DNA from: Aselliscus stoliczkanus
Taxonomy: Eukaryota; Chordata; Mammalia; Chiroptera; Hipposideridae
Assembly: GCA_033961575.1 (NCBI GenBank)
Contig: CM066737.1
Span: 53,048,771-53,112,770 of the forward strand
DNA: 64,000 nucleotides
Direction: 5' to 3'
The translations under genes were made by a program, and so were the position numbers. Each line of letters begins with the position of its first letter. Within the stretch, counting starts at the first letter, position 1. Below the pieces are notes generated by a model that saw nothing but the letters and a program-made list of their open reading frames with translations, was not told the origin of the DNA and made no database searches. Below are positions 35,091 through 46,231 of this stretch, piece by piece.

Positions 35091-36179
35091 ATAGAGTGTT
35101 CCTGGCTCTTTCCATGCTTACTCCACCTGAGCGGAGCACAGGCCTGGAAACGTCGGCAGGCTTCTGCCATTCACTTTTTCTGTCTGTCAGAAATTTCTCC
35201 TTTCTTCACTCTTTTATGAATCCCATTTCCTGTTCCTCTGGCCACCATTCACCAGACAGGGGAGGGAAAAAAATTAACTTTGCCAGGAACAGCTGGAGTT
35301 GGTTTGCACGTCACAGTGGGCTAAAGCATGAAGCCCTAAAAGGCCTGACTAGAATATTCTCACTGCTGGCCTGTCAGTAACTTGCTGTGTTTGACCTGGA
35401 ATCAACTGATTAACCTTTCTGTCTGCAAGTTCTCATCTTTTCAACCTGTATGAGCCTGGCCAGGCTCATGGTAGGGGGCCTGAGGGAAGGAAGGGGTGAG
35501 AAGAGCAGGTGGGGGATGGGGATGGCTAATGAATAGCAAGAGCTGAAGAACACTTTTCAACCATTCCTAAGTGATGCATCGATATTTAGTGGTATTCTTT
35601 GCCTCAAAAGCCAAGGCTCAGAAATGGGAGGCATTTGTTAACCACTGCGGGCAGTTCCCTGGTAATCCGAGAAGCCTCCTATGTAGCAGAAAAGCCTAAT
35701 TATAGCTTCTTCTTTTCCTTATCTCCTTCGCTTGTTCATTAAGACCAAAGGACATTTGCTCTGGAAATCAGATCTCGGTTTCAGAAGATTTCATCTGCTC
35801 CCACAAATTGAATTTCCCACCTAAAGTCAAATTCTCTGTTTATAACAGACATATCATACGCCCAGAATCCTGTCCTTGGTACAGGCCTAAGCATGAGGAG
35901 ATGTGCTTTGAACAGTGAGTGGCTCCATGGGCTTGGTGGGTCTGAGGGAACTGAGGCTGTGATCTCAGGGTTTGGATCCCAGACTGCTCCTTTTGGAGAG
36001 ACGATTGGGCTCCAGCTGGCTTCGTCAACTGAGGCCTGGCCTTTATCAGTGCTTGAGCACATTTTCAGTGGTCACAGCTATAGGAGGTTTCTTAAGGGTA
36101 GGAGTCTTAGGTTTGGTCTCCCTATCTCTACCTCTAATCCTAGACAGATCCATCTTGCCCAAGCATGGCTAGCACCATG
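35091..36179. other. No gene seen; unique sequence
   Basis: Frames of 93-95 codons near 35,781-36,180 on both strands have no recognisable features. Confidence 0.45.
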
Positions 36180-36650
36180 ACACTAACACACTTAGATGCC
36201 TTCAGTGGCTGCCCTGCTAACTGTGGTATAAAATCCAAACTCCTCCACTGGCATCAACCCCCGCCTAGTCTGTTCTGAAAATTGCTCATTTTGCATGACT
36301 CCTCACTCTCCTTGCCCCTATCCTGCCTCATGCATTTTGGTGTTGCAGTTTTCCCGGGCCTCTGTTGCTTTCCTTCCTCTCCACCTAGCCTCATCGTGTT
36401 CCTCCCCTAAGGTCTCAGCCCTATTACCTGCTAAGGCCCCATCCTCCTAGGAATGCTGAGCACTTCTCACTTACCAGTCATTTGGAACGTATCAGAGAGT
36501 GAGTGCTTTGTTGCAGCACTTATATTCTTGGCTTGGACTGTAATTTGTCCTTTTGTGAGCATAGCCCTGTCTCCCTATCTTTGTGGGCATAGGTCAAGCC
36601 TTATGCTCCATTGTATCTCCCAGAGTGCCTGGCCCAATGCTAGGTCATGG
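36180..36650 (+). mobile_element. L2 LINE remnant
   Basis: CTTCAGTGGCTGCCCTGCTA, CAAACTCCTCCACTGGCATC, GTTGCTTTCCTTCCTCTCCA and CCCAGAGTGCCTGGCCCAAT. Confidence 0.6.
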
Positions 36651-37394
36651 AGGCAGCTGGGCCCAGGCTGCCTGCCTCTTTCTCTTATATAGCTCCCTGC
36701 AGCTCTGCAGTCTCTGATGGCTGCTTTGTTTTTAGCCTCCAGGGCCTCTCCCTCCCTATCCTCCTCCCTATCCCCTTTTCTTGTCCTTCACTAGAAGCGC
36801 CTAGCACCATTCAGTAGCTTTTCCCTTTTATTAATCATTTTGATGGTTCTTCCTTGGACCCTCTTCAGTTTTTCTGAAATTAATCAATTCAGAGGCAGCC
36901 AAGAAAAAACTGAAAAGTCGGGGAAGTTTGTCTTTCATGCAACCCTCCCTCCTCTGGTTAGTATCTGCGGTTGAGCCAGACAGCCATCGTTTTCACTTCC
37001 TGTTCCCTGAGATTAAACTTTACTTTAAAAGACATGCAATGTCCTTTTTAAAAATTTTTAAAAATCTTTATTGCCTAGCCAGATACTCTGAGTTCCAGCA
37101 CCCTAGGTAACTGGAAGCTAGAACAAAGTGGTTGTTCTAAGACAGTAATAAAGTGCATTTCCTGGGGCTTGAAGTATGTGTGTATGTGGGGTGGGGTGGG
37201 GGGGTGGGAATGGGTTTTTAGGGAACAAAGAACCTTTCACTGTTCTGGGAGGGATCACTTTTAGTCATCTAGCCACTCATAGGTCTTGATGGCCCATGAA
37301 GTTATTCAAATACAACTACTTCAGCCTGGTGTTTAATCAGAAGATTGGGGTGGACTAGCTGGGGGAGGAGCAACACCACTGGTTGAGTGGGGAG

Positions 37395-37640
37395 CAAGAG
37401 CCTATATTTACTGAGCCTTTATTAGGTGACAGTAATGGTGCCAGGTAGGTTACATCCACAATCTCATTAAATCCTAGTAACAACTCTGAGGTAAGTGCTT
37501 TCATCTTAGATTGTAGATGAGGAAACTGAGGCACAGAGAAGTGAAATAACTTTCCTAAGGTCACTAGCTAGTAAGTGGCAGCATTGGAATTCAAGCCCAG
37601 GTCTACCTGATGCCAAAACCCATGAACTTCACCACTACTC
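37395..37640 (-). mobile_element. MIR remnant
   Basis: Well preserved: AGATGAGGAAACTGAGGCAC, AAGGTCACTAGCTAGTAAGT and TTGGAATTCAAGCCCAGGTC. It lies directly before the mariner. Confidence 0.85.
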
Positions 37641-37799
37641 TATTCTGCTCTGACAAATAAAACTGCCTTTTTGGAGCCAGCATATATGAGGTGTGATCAA
37701 ACAAAACGGTGAATGTTTAAATTTTAAAAAATTTATTACAGTAAAAAACACATTGCCATTAATCCCCTCAAAACACTCCCCTTTTCCTTGAACACGTGT

Positions 37800-38185
37800 G
37801 TCCCGTCATTCTTGCCACTTTCTGAAGCAGTTTTGGAAATCCTCTTTTGTGACTGTCTTTAGTTGCGCTGTCATGGCTGCCTTGATGTCCTGAATCACTT
37901 TGATTTTGGGGAAGAGCCAGAAGTCACACGGTGTCACATCCAGTGAATAAGTTGAATGAGGACACACACAGCAATGTTTTCACTTGACAGAAATTGCCAT
38001 GTGCCAGAAGCGATGTGTGACATGAAGCATTGTCATGATGGAGGATGATTTACAGCACACTTTAACACACACCTTCTCTCAAATAAATAAATAAATAAAT
38101 AAATAAAAATTAAAAAAATAAAACACACCTTCTCTCAACTGGAGCTCACACCCGACTGACTGCACTGAACAAGTTGAAACTTGTC
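37800..38185 (-). pseudogene. Mariner transposase 3' fragment, left arm
   Basis: On the minus strand the fragment contains HHDNASCHTSL (second catalytic aspartate block), then a frame-broken CD-FWLFPK-like block, then the sequence encoding the C-terminal QKVARM region. It is homologous to the right arm but inverted. It lacks about 27 bp that the right arm retains after the LFPKIK block. Stops and a microsatellite insertion disrupt it. Confidence 0.65.
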
Positions 38186-38269
38186 ATATACTGAGATTAT
38201 GGTTCAATGTGCCACTTCCCTTCCCATATTGAAGATCCCTGCCTTTCCGTTGGATGGCACCTGGCAGCA

Positions 38270-38550
38270 GAATTCACTGTATTTTATGATCATAACGGAA
38301 AGGCTCTGTGTCACACATTGCTTCTGGTAAGGCGATTTCTGTCAAATAAAGACATTACAGTGTGTTCTCATCCACCTAATTCACTGGATCTGGTACTATG
38401 CGACTTCTGGCTCTTCCCCAAAATCAAAATGACTATGAAAGATAAACATTTTGAATCAATTCAGAACATCGAGCCAACCACGACAATGCAACTAAAGACA
38501 CCCCAGAAAGAGGACTTCCAGAATTGCTTCAGAAAGTGGCAAGAATGATG
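38270..38550 (+). pseudogene. Mariner transposase 3' fragment, right arm
   Basis: The translated fragment shows HPPNSLDLVLCDFWLFPKIK, the C-terminal catalytic block of mariner transposases (family pattern: SPDLAPCD-F/Y-xLFP, carrying the last aspartate of the DDD catalytic site). It then runs to FQNCFRKWQE at the C-terminus. A YDHN.KALCHTLL stretch upstream corresponds to the second catalytic block (HDNA-like) but is degraded. The first catalytic residue and the DNA-binding domain are absent. It is not functional. Confidence 0.7.
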
Positions 38551-38556
38551 AGATAG

Positions 38557-39019
38557 GGCCGGCCGAGTGGCTCGTTGGTTCAGAGTTGGCTTGGGACGCC
38601 AGCTCTGAGCAGCAGGGCCCCGGTTTGGATCCCACATAGGGCCAGTGATGCTTCACCCTCTACGGCTAAGATGGTGAACAACAGCTCGACCTGGAGCTGG
38701 GCTGCCATGAGTTGCCAGCGATGGCGTAGGCTGTAGCCCCTGCTGCAGCCCCTGCTGCAGTAGGCTGCGGTGAGCTACTGTGAGTGGCCAGCAGCCGGTG
38801 TGAGCCACTGTGAGCCGCCGTGAACAGCTGTCCAATAGCCAGCCAGCAACTGCCTCACCCAGGAAGAGCACAATGACGATACCAACATGGGCCAGTGAAG
38901 CAACGTCCTCCACAAACTAGACCGAAGAACAAAACAACAGCAATTTGTCTGTTCCCCTTCCCCGATTCCCCAATGCTGTTCCCCTCCCCCAATTCCCCAA
39001 TAAAATCTTAAAAAAAAAG
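38557..39019 (+). mobile_element. Long tRNA-derived SINE inside the mariner
   Basis: A full-length copy: head GGCCGGCCGAGTGGCTCGTT, body with CAACAGCTCGACCTGGAGCT, tail CCCCAATAAAATCTTA plus A. The target duplication is agaatgatgagatag / agaatgatgggatag. Confidence 0.9.
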
Positions 39020-39254
39020 AGAATGATGGGATAGGTGTGTTCAAAGTGAGGGGGAGATTGATGGCAATGAGACTTTCACTATAATAATTGTTTTTTAAAT
39101 TTAAGCATTCACCATATTTTTTTCATCATACCTCATTTGGCTTCTTTCTGTATACTCTTGAAAACATGCTTTCATGCTACTACCTGTGACTTGTTTTTTC
39201 ATCATAGTTTTAACAACCCCAGTGTCCCCCATGCCCTGTCCCTTACTTATCTAA

Positions 39255-39505
39255 TACAGAAGGCCAGCGGATGAGATCACAGGCTCTGGATCCAGGCTGA
39301 CTGAGTTCAAATCTCAGTTCTGTCACTTTGTAGCTGTGTGATTTTGGGTAAGTTGCTTAATCTCTCTGTGTCTCTGTTTCCTCATCTATATCAGGGCTAA
39401 TAAAAATACTTACCTCACAGAATTTCTAAGAGAATGAAATGAAGTAATGAACATATGGTGCTTAGCACAGTGCGTGGTATATAGTAAGAGCTCAGCAAAT
39501 GCTAT
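39255..39505 (+). mobile_element. MIR remnant
   Basis: Nearly full length: ACAGGCTCTGGATCCAGGCT, GTAGCTGTGTGATTTTGGGT, TGTTTCCTCATCTATATCAG, TGCTTAGCACAGTGCGTGGT. Confidence 0.85.
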
Positions 39506-40532
39506 CTATTATTATTCTCCTCTCTTTTGCCCTTCCTTCCCAGGGTTTCCAGAGACCTAACATCATTTTTGGATTACCAAGGACTTCCCTCCATGACATC
39601 ATTTCAGACCTGTTGGTGTACTGCACTCTTCTGAACACCAGCCTTCCCACCCCAAAACTCATGCTGAGTCCCAATCCCTCCCTTAATTGTTAGCTTTTAA
39701 AAAGCATATCCTATCTTCATCAAAATTAAAAACTGTTATGCATCAAAGCACACTATTAACATAATGAAAATGCAACCCATGAAATGAGAAAAAATAATTA
39801 TAAATCATGTATCTGATAAAGGATTAATATCCAAGATATATAAAGAACTCCTATAACTTAACAACAAAAAAAGCAAACGACCCAATTAAAAGGTGGGCAA
39901 AGGACTTGAATAGACATTTCTCCAAAGAAGATACACAAATGGCCAATGAGCACATGAAAAGATGCTCAAGATCACTAATTATCAGGGAAATGCAAGTCAA
40001 AACTACAATGAAATGTAACTTCACATCCACTATGATGGCTATTATAAAAAGCAACAACAACAGAAAATACCAAGTGTTAGCTAGGATGTGGGGAAATTAG
40101 AACCCTCTTATATACTGCTGGTGGGAAGGTAAAATGGTGCAGTTGCTGTGAAAAATGGTATGGTGGTTCCTCAGAAAATTAAACATAGAATTACCACATG
40201 ATGCAGCAATTTCATTTCTGAGTATATACACAAAAGAATTGAAAGCAGGGCCTGAAACAGATATTTGCACAACCATGTTCATAGCATCATTTTTCACAAT
40301 AGCTAAAAGGTGGAAACAACCCTAATGTCCATTGATGGATGACTAGATAAGCAAAACGTGGTGTATAAAAATGATGAAATATTATGCAGCCTTAAAAAGG
40401 AAAAAGATTCTGACACAGTTGAAAACATGGATGAAACTTGAAGACATTATGCTAATTGAAATAAGCCAGACACCAAAAAGGGCAAATATTGTATGATTCC
40501 ACTTATATAAGGTATCTAGAGTAGTCAAATTT

Positions 40533-40633
40533 TGTTTTTAAAGGGCAGTGTCACTGGCCCTCACATGTGGGATCTGACCTGGGGCCGCCGGCGTCCCAAG
40601 ACAGCCCTTAACCACCGCGCCACTCGGCCGGCC
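40533..40633 (-). mobile_element. Short tRNA-derived SINE in L1
   Basis: The element is flanked by ctagagtagtcaaattt (40516-40532, 40634-40650). The plus strand ends CGCGCCACTCGGCCGGCC. Confidence 0.9.
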
Positions 40634-40727
40634 CTAGAGTAGTCAAATTTATAGTACAGAAAGTAGAATGGTGGTTGCCAGGGCCTGGCGGGGGGTGGGG
40701 TGGGGTAGAAAATAGGAATTCATTGTG

Positions 40728-40854
40728 GTTTTTTTTGTTTCTGTTTTTTTTTTTTTTTTAGTGGGCAGTTTCACTGGCCCTCATATGTGGGTCCTGAACT
40801 GGGGCCGCTGGCTTCCGAAGCCAGTGCTTAACCACCGCGCCACTCAGCCGGCCT
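40728..40854 (-). mobile_element. Short tRNA-derived SINE in L1
   Basis: Long poly-T tail, then GTGGGCAGTTTCACTGGCCC, ending CACTCAGCCGGCC. The duplication is ggaattcattgt / ggaatttattgt. Confidence 0.9.
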
Positions 40855-41063
40855 GGAATTTATTGTTTTTTAGTGTACAGTTTCAGTTTTGAAAGGTGAA
40901 AAGAGTTCTGCAAGTGTATAGTGGTGATGGTTGCAGAAAAAAGTGAATGCACTTAATGCCACAGAAATGTAAACCTAAATATGATTAAAATGGTAAACTT
41001 TATGTTATGTATATAGTTTACCACAATTTCAAAACGCAATCATTATAAAAATAAATTCCTTAA

Positions 41064-41203
41064 GCCCGGCCGAGTGACTCAGTTGGTTAAGAGTTTGCTC
41101 AAGAGTGCAAGCTGAGCTCTGAGAAACAGCAGTTTGATGCCCAGCCTGAGGTGAGCTGCTGCTGATGGCTCAGCTAAAACAAAATAAAAAAATAAATAAA
41201 TAA
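41064..41203 (+). mobile_element. tRNA-like SINE, monomeric version of the multimeric family
   Basis: The element runs GCCCGGCCGAGTGACTCAGT ... GAGTGCAAGCTGAGCTCTGA ... GATGGCTCAGCTAAAA, with an AAAT-rich tail. The duplication aaataaattccttaa surrounds it. It is the same subtype as 45619-45773 and 59596-59745. Confidence 0.85.
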
Positions 41204-42075
41204 ATAAATTCCTTAATCCTGTGATGCTCTTAGGCACTGAGGAGACACTGGTGAATGGGACAGACAAGGTATCTGCTCCCATGCGGCTTACATTCTAGAG
41301 GGTGCAGAGAGACAAAATATAGTCAACAAATGAACAAATAAGATATTTTCAGATAGCTATAAGTGCTATAAAGAAAATAAAACAATGATGGGGAAGCTAC
41401 TTTCAATTAAGTAGTCCAGAAATTATTTTCTGAGGAAGAGACATTGTGACATTTAACCTGAATTCTGAATGATAGAAGGAGCCAGTCATATGAGGATTTG
41501 GAGGAACGACATTCTAGGTAGAAGGCACAGCTAGTACAAAGGTCCTGAGGCTTGAACTAGCTTAGTGTGAACTAAGAACTTACAGGACAGTTAATGTGGA
41601 GATGAGTTTGGAGAGATAGGTAGAAGCCAGATCCTGGAGGGCCTTCCAGACCCTGCTGAAGGCTTGGGTTCTAGTCTAAATCCAACAGAAAACCATTAAA
41701 CAGTTTTAGGCAAGAGAGTGGCATGATCTGGATAACTGTCTTAATTAGCCCATTGGCATCTGTGTGGAAGAAGGTTCCAAGTGAGAGATGATGCTGGCTA
41801 GAGCTAAGGTGGCAGCAAGGGAGACAGAGAGAAGTGGGTAGATGCTGGATATAACTGGGAGCTTGACAAGCTCTGTTGAAGAATTAGATATAAGAGATGA
41901 GGTAAAAGGATGACACTTGGATTTTTCCTGAACTACTAGATAATTGGTGGAGCCATGTACTAAAAATGAGGAAGCGGGGAGGAATGATTTTGGGGGTAGA
42001 AATTAAGAGTTCTGCTTTGGCTATGTTAAGTCTGAGATGCCTATGCAACACCCAAGAGGCGATGCCAAGTAGACA
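41204..42075 (-). mobile_element. L2 LINE remnant
   Basis: The reverse L2 order is GGCTTACATTCTAGAGGGTG, AGCTATAAGTGCTATAAAGA, TGGAGGGCCTTCCAGACCCT and CAAGAGAGTGGCATGATCTG. Confidence 0.7.
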
Positions 42076-42089
42076 GCCAGAAATAATAG

Positions 42090-42350
42090 TAACAACCACA
42101 ACAATTAACATTTATTGATGCTTATTATGTGCCAAATACTACCCCAGATGCTTTACACATATTAGACCATTTAAGTCTCACAGTAGCTCTGTAGGGTCAG
42201 GTATTATTATAATGCCTCTTTATAGAAAAGGAAATGAAGGCAACAAAATGCTAAACAACTTGCTCAAGATTATGTAGTAAGAGGTAGAGCCAGGATTCAA
42301 ACTCAGGCAGCCCAACACCAGAGCCTGTGTCATATGCCATAAGTCTACAG
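42090..42350 (-). mobile_element. MIR remnant
   Basis: Nearly full length in reverse: ACATTTATTGATGCTTATTA, GTAAGAGGTAGAGCCAGGAT, AACACCAGAGCCTGTGTCAT. Confidence 0.85.
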
Positions 42351-42410
42351 CTCTAATAGGAAGTGAGGGCTAAACATGGAAATTTGGGGTGCTTATCTTA
42401 TTAATGCTTT

Positions 42411-42511
42411 TTTCTTTTTCAGGGCAGTGTCACTGGCCCTGATATGTGGGACCGAACCAGGGCTGCTGGCTTCCCAAGCCAGCGCTTAACAACCGCGCCA
42501 CTCAGCCGCCC
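42411..42511 (-). mobile_element. Short tRNA-derived SINE
   Basis: The plus strand reads CAGGGCAGTGTCACTGGCCC ... CCACTCAGCCGCCC. The duplication is tattaatgctt / tattaatgctg. Confidence 0.85.
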
Positions 42512-42863
42512 TATTAATGCTGTTTAGAGCTATGGGACTGGGTGCAATGATCTTGGAAGAGGGTGAGAGAGAGGTTTAGGGTTGAGCCCTGGAGCACATC
42601 AAACATTTATAGAGGTAGGGGAAAAGGAAGCAGCAAAGCAGACTGGGAAAGCACAAGGTAAGAAGCAAGCTAGGAAGGTGTGGCATCATGAGAACATAGA
42701 AAGGAGAGTTTCTTAGGCTGACTGTCCAGTGCTGCTAAGAGGGCTGTATTGGGGACAGAAAAGTAAACATATCGGTAGGACTAATCTTGAAGAGAAGAAA
42801 GGCTATTTTCCTAATGCTTGCATGCCAAAACTTGTGTAACACACTATCCCTTCCCTCCTCTAC

Positions 42864-43243
42864 TGCTGGGGCCTGAGCATGAGGAACCTTGCCCCAACTG
42901 CATACAGGAAATCGTTTGGCTCAGAGTCTAAAAAAACCTCGGCAACACATCCTGATCAGCAGAGCCCTATAAGGTCACCCCCTGCAGCTGCAGCGCTTAC
43001 TCCTTTGGTACTTCCTCTTTTTTCTTTTAACCACCCCTGCCGATTCCCGTTGCTATTGGCAACTCCCGCCTTTGCGTACTCTCCCTCCCCCTCAAGTTCC
43101 TTGGCTATATAAGCCCCCTCCTACTCTTCAATAAACGAGGCTTGATCAGAACCCTGTCTTGCCTCCATTTCTTCGCGCCTCCTATTTTCTCCTTTCAGAA
43201 GGCTGCCCCTCGGCCCCTGTTGAATGCCCCGCCGGTCGGGGCA
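42864..43243 (+). mobile_element. Endogenous retrovirus solo LTR (probable class II)
   Basis: This is a 380-bp unit beginning TG and ending CA, flanked on both sides by the identical 6-bp duplication ctctac (42858-42863 and 43244-43249). It contains a TATA box (CTATATAAGCC near 43,105) and a polyadenylation signal (AATAAA near 43,129) in the order expected for U3-R-U5. There is no primer-binding site or internal coding region after it, so it is a solo LTR left by recombination. Six-bp duplications are typical of class II (betaretrovirus-like) ERVs, although class cannot be settled from this alone. The perfect duplication suggests a fairly young insertion. Confidence 0.8.
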
Positions 43244-43249
43244 CTCTAC

Positions 43250-44596
43250 CTCCTTTCTTCCTTTCATCCCTTCATCTATTCACTGAGGCCCACTTCAGTT
43301 CTACAACCTATGAAAAGTGACCAAAAGGTTCAGACCTAGAATCTCACTGTTTCCTACCTAGTCTCAGGTTGCAGGAGAGAATTGAGTTATGCCTGACCTG
43401 AAGAAGGCTTCCAGTGGGACAAGGCAGACTTGGGATGTTGCTAATTTACTGAAGGTAAGGAATTTGGCACCAAACTCAGCAGCCTGGGCCTCCTTCCTGC
43501 CTTCCTGGAAACACTGCCTTAGGAGCATGGTACCTTCTAATTTTCTGGACAACTCTTCACAGTAAGTCACATACAACTAACACTATACCTTTCTGAAAAC
43601 ATAAAGAGTTTCCAGATTAGTTAACTCCAATCTATTTCTAATCACTGTCCAGCTGTCAGAAAATCCTATTGTTTTTCTAGGAGGATCTTCTACCTCTGGA
43701 CCCTGCTGAGACTTCGTTGAGTAACCAGTAGATCTCCACATTCCAGATCTCAGAGAGACCTACGCTGCTTTGGTTTTGTCTCCTTTTAATTGTCCTTTAC
43801 TTAGTTTCCACCAAGAATAATGGGACTTGTCTTTCATCTTCATTTAGGGTAGGGATCTACTGGCTACACTGAGGGCCAGAGGAGCCTGTCCCACGAGCCA
43901 ATTACATTGTAGCTCCATCTATGAGTGTGGACAAACCCTGTCATTCAACATAGATATGCCCACTGTGCTAAGGCAGCAGGATGCTATTTGGAAAGGTGGA
44001 GCATTCTCTAAACTGTTCAAAGGAAGCTAATTTTGATTATATGTACATGAATATTCATGCATACATATAAGTAACAATACATATGCAAAATTATATATAA
44101 GGTAAGATATACATAAAATGATGCATCTATTTATAGATTCATATTTATATATAAAACAAAGGAATGGAGAATTTCCCTCTTCCCAACACGTACAGTGCCT
44201 CACAACCTCCTGAGGTCCACCTTTTTCAGCAGGACATGTGACTTGAAACCATTTTTGTAACCCTCTCAGCATCCGGCCTAGTACCACACATGTACACACA
44301 AACACACACATATTTACTAGATCCTTACCAGGTATATGTTGAATCTACTATAATTAAATATGGTAGGCCTTAGCATCCCATGTTGCTAATATCTGTAGGG
44401 CTAGGTTGGGGTTCTAGTTCAGTGTAATCTTTATTAAGTCACTTTATCTTTCTGGCTCCGACTTTTGACGTTTACAAAAAGAACAAATGAAACCAGATGA
44501 TTTATAAAAGGCCTTTGCAACTCTGGTAGCCAATGATTACCTGGAGCTGGGGTCTATAGGAGATGGAAAAGATCAAAGGGAAATCCCTTTTTAAAA
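43250..44596. other. No gene seen; unique sequence
   Basis: Between the solo LTR and the retrocopy. An AT-alternating stretch lies at 44,040-44,150. Nothing else recognised. Confidence 0.5.
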
Positions 44597-44610
44597 AAAA
44601 GGTAGCACTG

Positions 44611-45233
44611 GAGATATGGTTTATGAGTCTTGGCTCAGCCCTACATCTAAAGAGCTCTTCCTCCACCAATACCATGGACTGAACAACATGGAGGAAAGGA
44701 AGGCCACTGACCTGAAGGAAGAGGAGGAGGAGGAAACCCCTGTACCTGAGGAGAGGATGACTTGTGAAATGAAAGAAGGATGGAGCCACTCCACCTGAGG
44801 AGGGAGAGACTTATGAAATGAAAGATGGGGAAGAGCCTAAGGAACATGCAGAGACCTTCGAATTAGCGGAGGAGGAAGAACCAATAAACATGTTTCCCCC
44901 TCCAAATGTACTTTCTCCTCCCAATGTAACTCCCCCGCACTCTGTGCTTCCCCCTCCAACAGCACTCACCCCTCGCTCTGTGCTTCCCCCTCCAAGAGGC
45001 TATCCACTTCCATATTCATTTCCTTCTTAAATTTTGTTTCCTCAGACTGCTTTACTGAGGGAAGGTATTTATTCTAATATGCTCTTAAGTGCCTTGGCTC
45101 CTTATGGCACTTAATAACTTAGGTTAAAAGCAAAAGGAATTTTGATCGGAAGTGTAAGTTCGATATTAGAACAATGCGTGTTTAATAAACCTTCCAATAG
45201 AACAATAATAATAATAAAAAAAGAAAGAAAAAG
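44611..45233 (+). pseudogene. Processed retrocopy of an unrecognised gene
   Basis: A 14-bp duplication, aaaaggtagcactg, flanks the block (44597-44610, 45234-45247). It ends with AATAAA (45184-45189) followed by a degenerate A-rich tail, and the insertion site is T/A-rich, as expected for L1-mediated retroposition. Two open pieces are offset by one base. At 44616-44798 the frame contains KEEEEEETPVPEERM. At 44818-45030 it contains MKDGEEPKEHAETFELAEEE and then a proline-rich repeat (FPPPNVLSPPNVTPPHSV). The EMK-DG-type motif occurs on both sides of the frameshift, so they were one reading frame. No introns are visible. I do not recognise the parent gene. Confidence 0.75.
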
Positions 45234-45364
45234 AAAAGGTAGCACTGAAAAGGCTCGCAATGTCTGGAGAAGAGTGGAGAAATTAATTGCAGGAAGAAGG
45301 AGCAGGTATCCAAAACGAGGAACAGGAGTCCAAGAGAAAATAGACTTTTCATTCCAAATAATAA

Positions 45365-45600
45365 TGGCTAACATTAGTGAACCCTAACTAGGTGCCAGGC
45401 TCGTTACCCGTCTCATTTAATCCTCACAACTCTATGAGTTAAGTACTGTTGTCATTCTCATTTTAGTGATGAAAAACTGGAACAAAAAAGTACGTAAACT
45501 GTGCAAGGCTGCACAGCTGGCAAATGGCAGAGTTAGGATGCAAACCATGGCAGTTTGACTCCAGAGTGTGTATCCTTAACTATTCCTTTGTCTCCAGAGA
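45365..45600 (-). mobile_element. MIR remnant
   Basis: The order is ACCCTAACTAGGTGCCAGGC, CTCATTTAATCCTCACAACT, GGCTGCACAGCTGGCAAATG, TTTGACTCCAGAGTGTGTAT. Confidence 0.8.
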
Positions 45601-45618
45601 CAGAAGAGGAAGATTATT

Positions 45619-46231
45619 ATTATTTGTGTGTGTGTGTGTATGGCTGAGCCATCCTGCCACCTGTTGGCAGCTCAACGGCAACTCAGCTCGGGCTGGCATC
45701 GAACCGCCGTTGCTAAGAGCTCAGTTTGCACTCTTGAGCGAGCTCTTAACCAACTGAGCCACTCGGCCGGCCCTATTATTTTTTTTTTTGAAGATTTTAT
45801 TGGGGAACTGGGGGAGGGGAACAGCATTGGGGAATCGGGGAAGGGGAACAGACAAATTGCTGTCCTTTTGTTCTTCAGTCTAGTTGTGGAGGATGTTGCT
45901 TCACTGGCCCATGTTGGTATCATCATTGCGCTCTTCCTGGATGAGGTAGATCAGTCACTGGCCTCTGGACGGTCGCTCACCGTGGCTATCAGTATCTCAT
46001 GCTGGCTGCCAGCTGCTCACACTGGCTGCTGGCCACTCACTGTAGCCTATGGCAGCCCACTGCAGCAGGGGCTGCAGCCTACACCATCGCCGGGGCTCGC
46101 ACAGCCCAGCTCCAGGTGGAGCTGTTGTTAGCTGTAGAGGGCAGTGTCATTGGCCCTCATATGTGGGATCCGAACCGGGGCCGCTGGCGTCCCAAAACTA
46201 GCTCTTAACTAATGCACCACTCGGCCAGCCC
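45619..46231 (-). mobile_element. Long SINE with a tRNA-like SINE inserted in its tail
   Basis: The pair is bounded by one duplication, gaggaagattatt (45606-45618, 46232-46244). A minus-strand tRNA-like SINE (to about 45,773; GGCTGAGCCATCCTGCCACC ... GCCACTCGGCCGGCCC) precedes a long minus-strand SINE (about 45,774-46,231; tail GAAGATTTTATTGGGGAAC, head CACCACTCGGCCAGCCC). One outer duplication with two bodies means that the first landed in the A-tail of the second. Confidence 0.85.

Larger units (their letters stand above)
37687..39135. mobile_element. Fold-back mariner-type DNA transposon remnant
   Basis: The left end reads TGAGGTGTGATCAAACAAAA and the right end is its inverted counterpart (ACCATATTTTTTTCATCATACCTCA on the plus strand, diverged). 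TA precedes the left end. Both arms encode the 3' part of a mariner transposase but in opposite orientation (left arm minus, right arm plus), so the two halves are diverged inverted copies rather than one continuous gene. An AAAT microsatellite (about 38,078-38,106) and a long SINE (38557-39019) are inserted. Confidence 0.7.
39715..41050 (+). mobile_element. L1 3' end (ORF2 C-terminus and 3'UTR), with two SINEs inside
   Basis: Plus-strand 39906-40100 encodes [18 protein letters not shown], the C-terminal part of L1 ORF2, ending in a stop near 40,100. The 3'UTR follows (GGCTATTATAAAAAGCAACA, ATACTGCTGGTGGGAAGGTA, CCACATGATGCAGCAATTTC). It is truncated at the 5' end and interrupted by SINEs at 40533-40633 and 40728-40854. 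It is an old L1M/L1MA-like copy. Confidence 0.75.

Noticed and set aside
45628..46131. 167-codon frame, and similar frames at 48121, 50882 and 60932
   Set aside because: All are readings through SINE copies; the same peptide pieces recur at each SINE.
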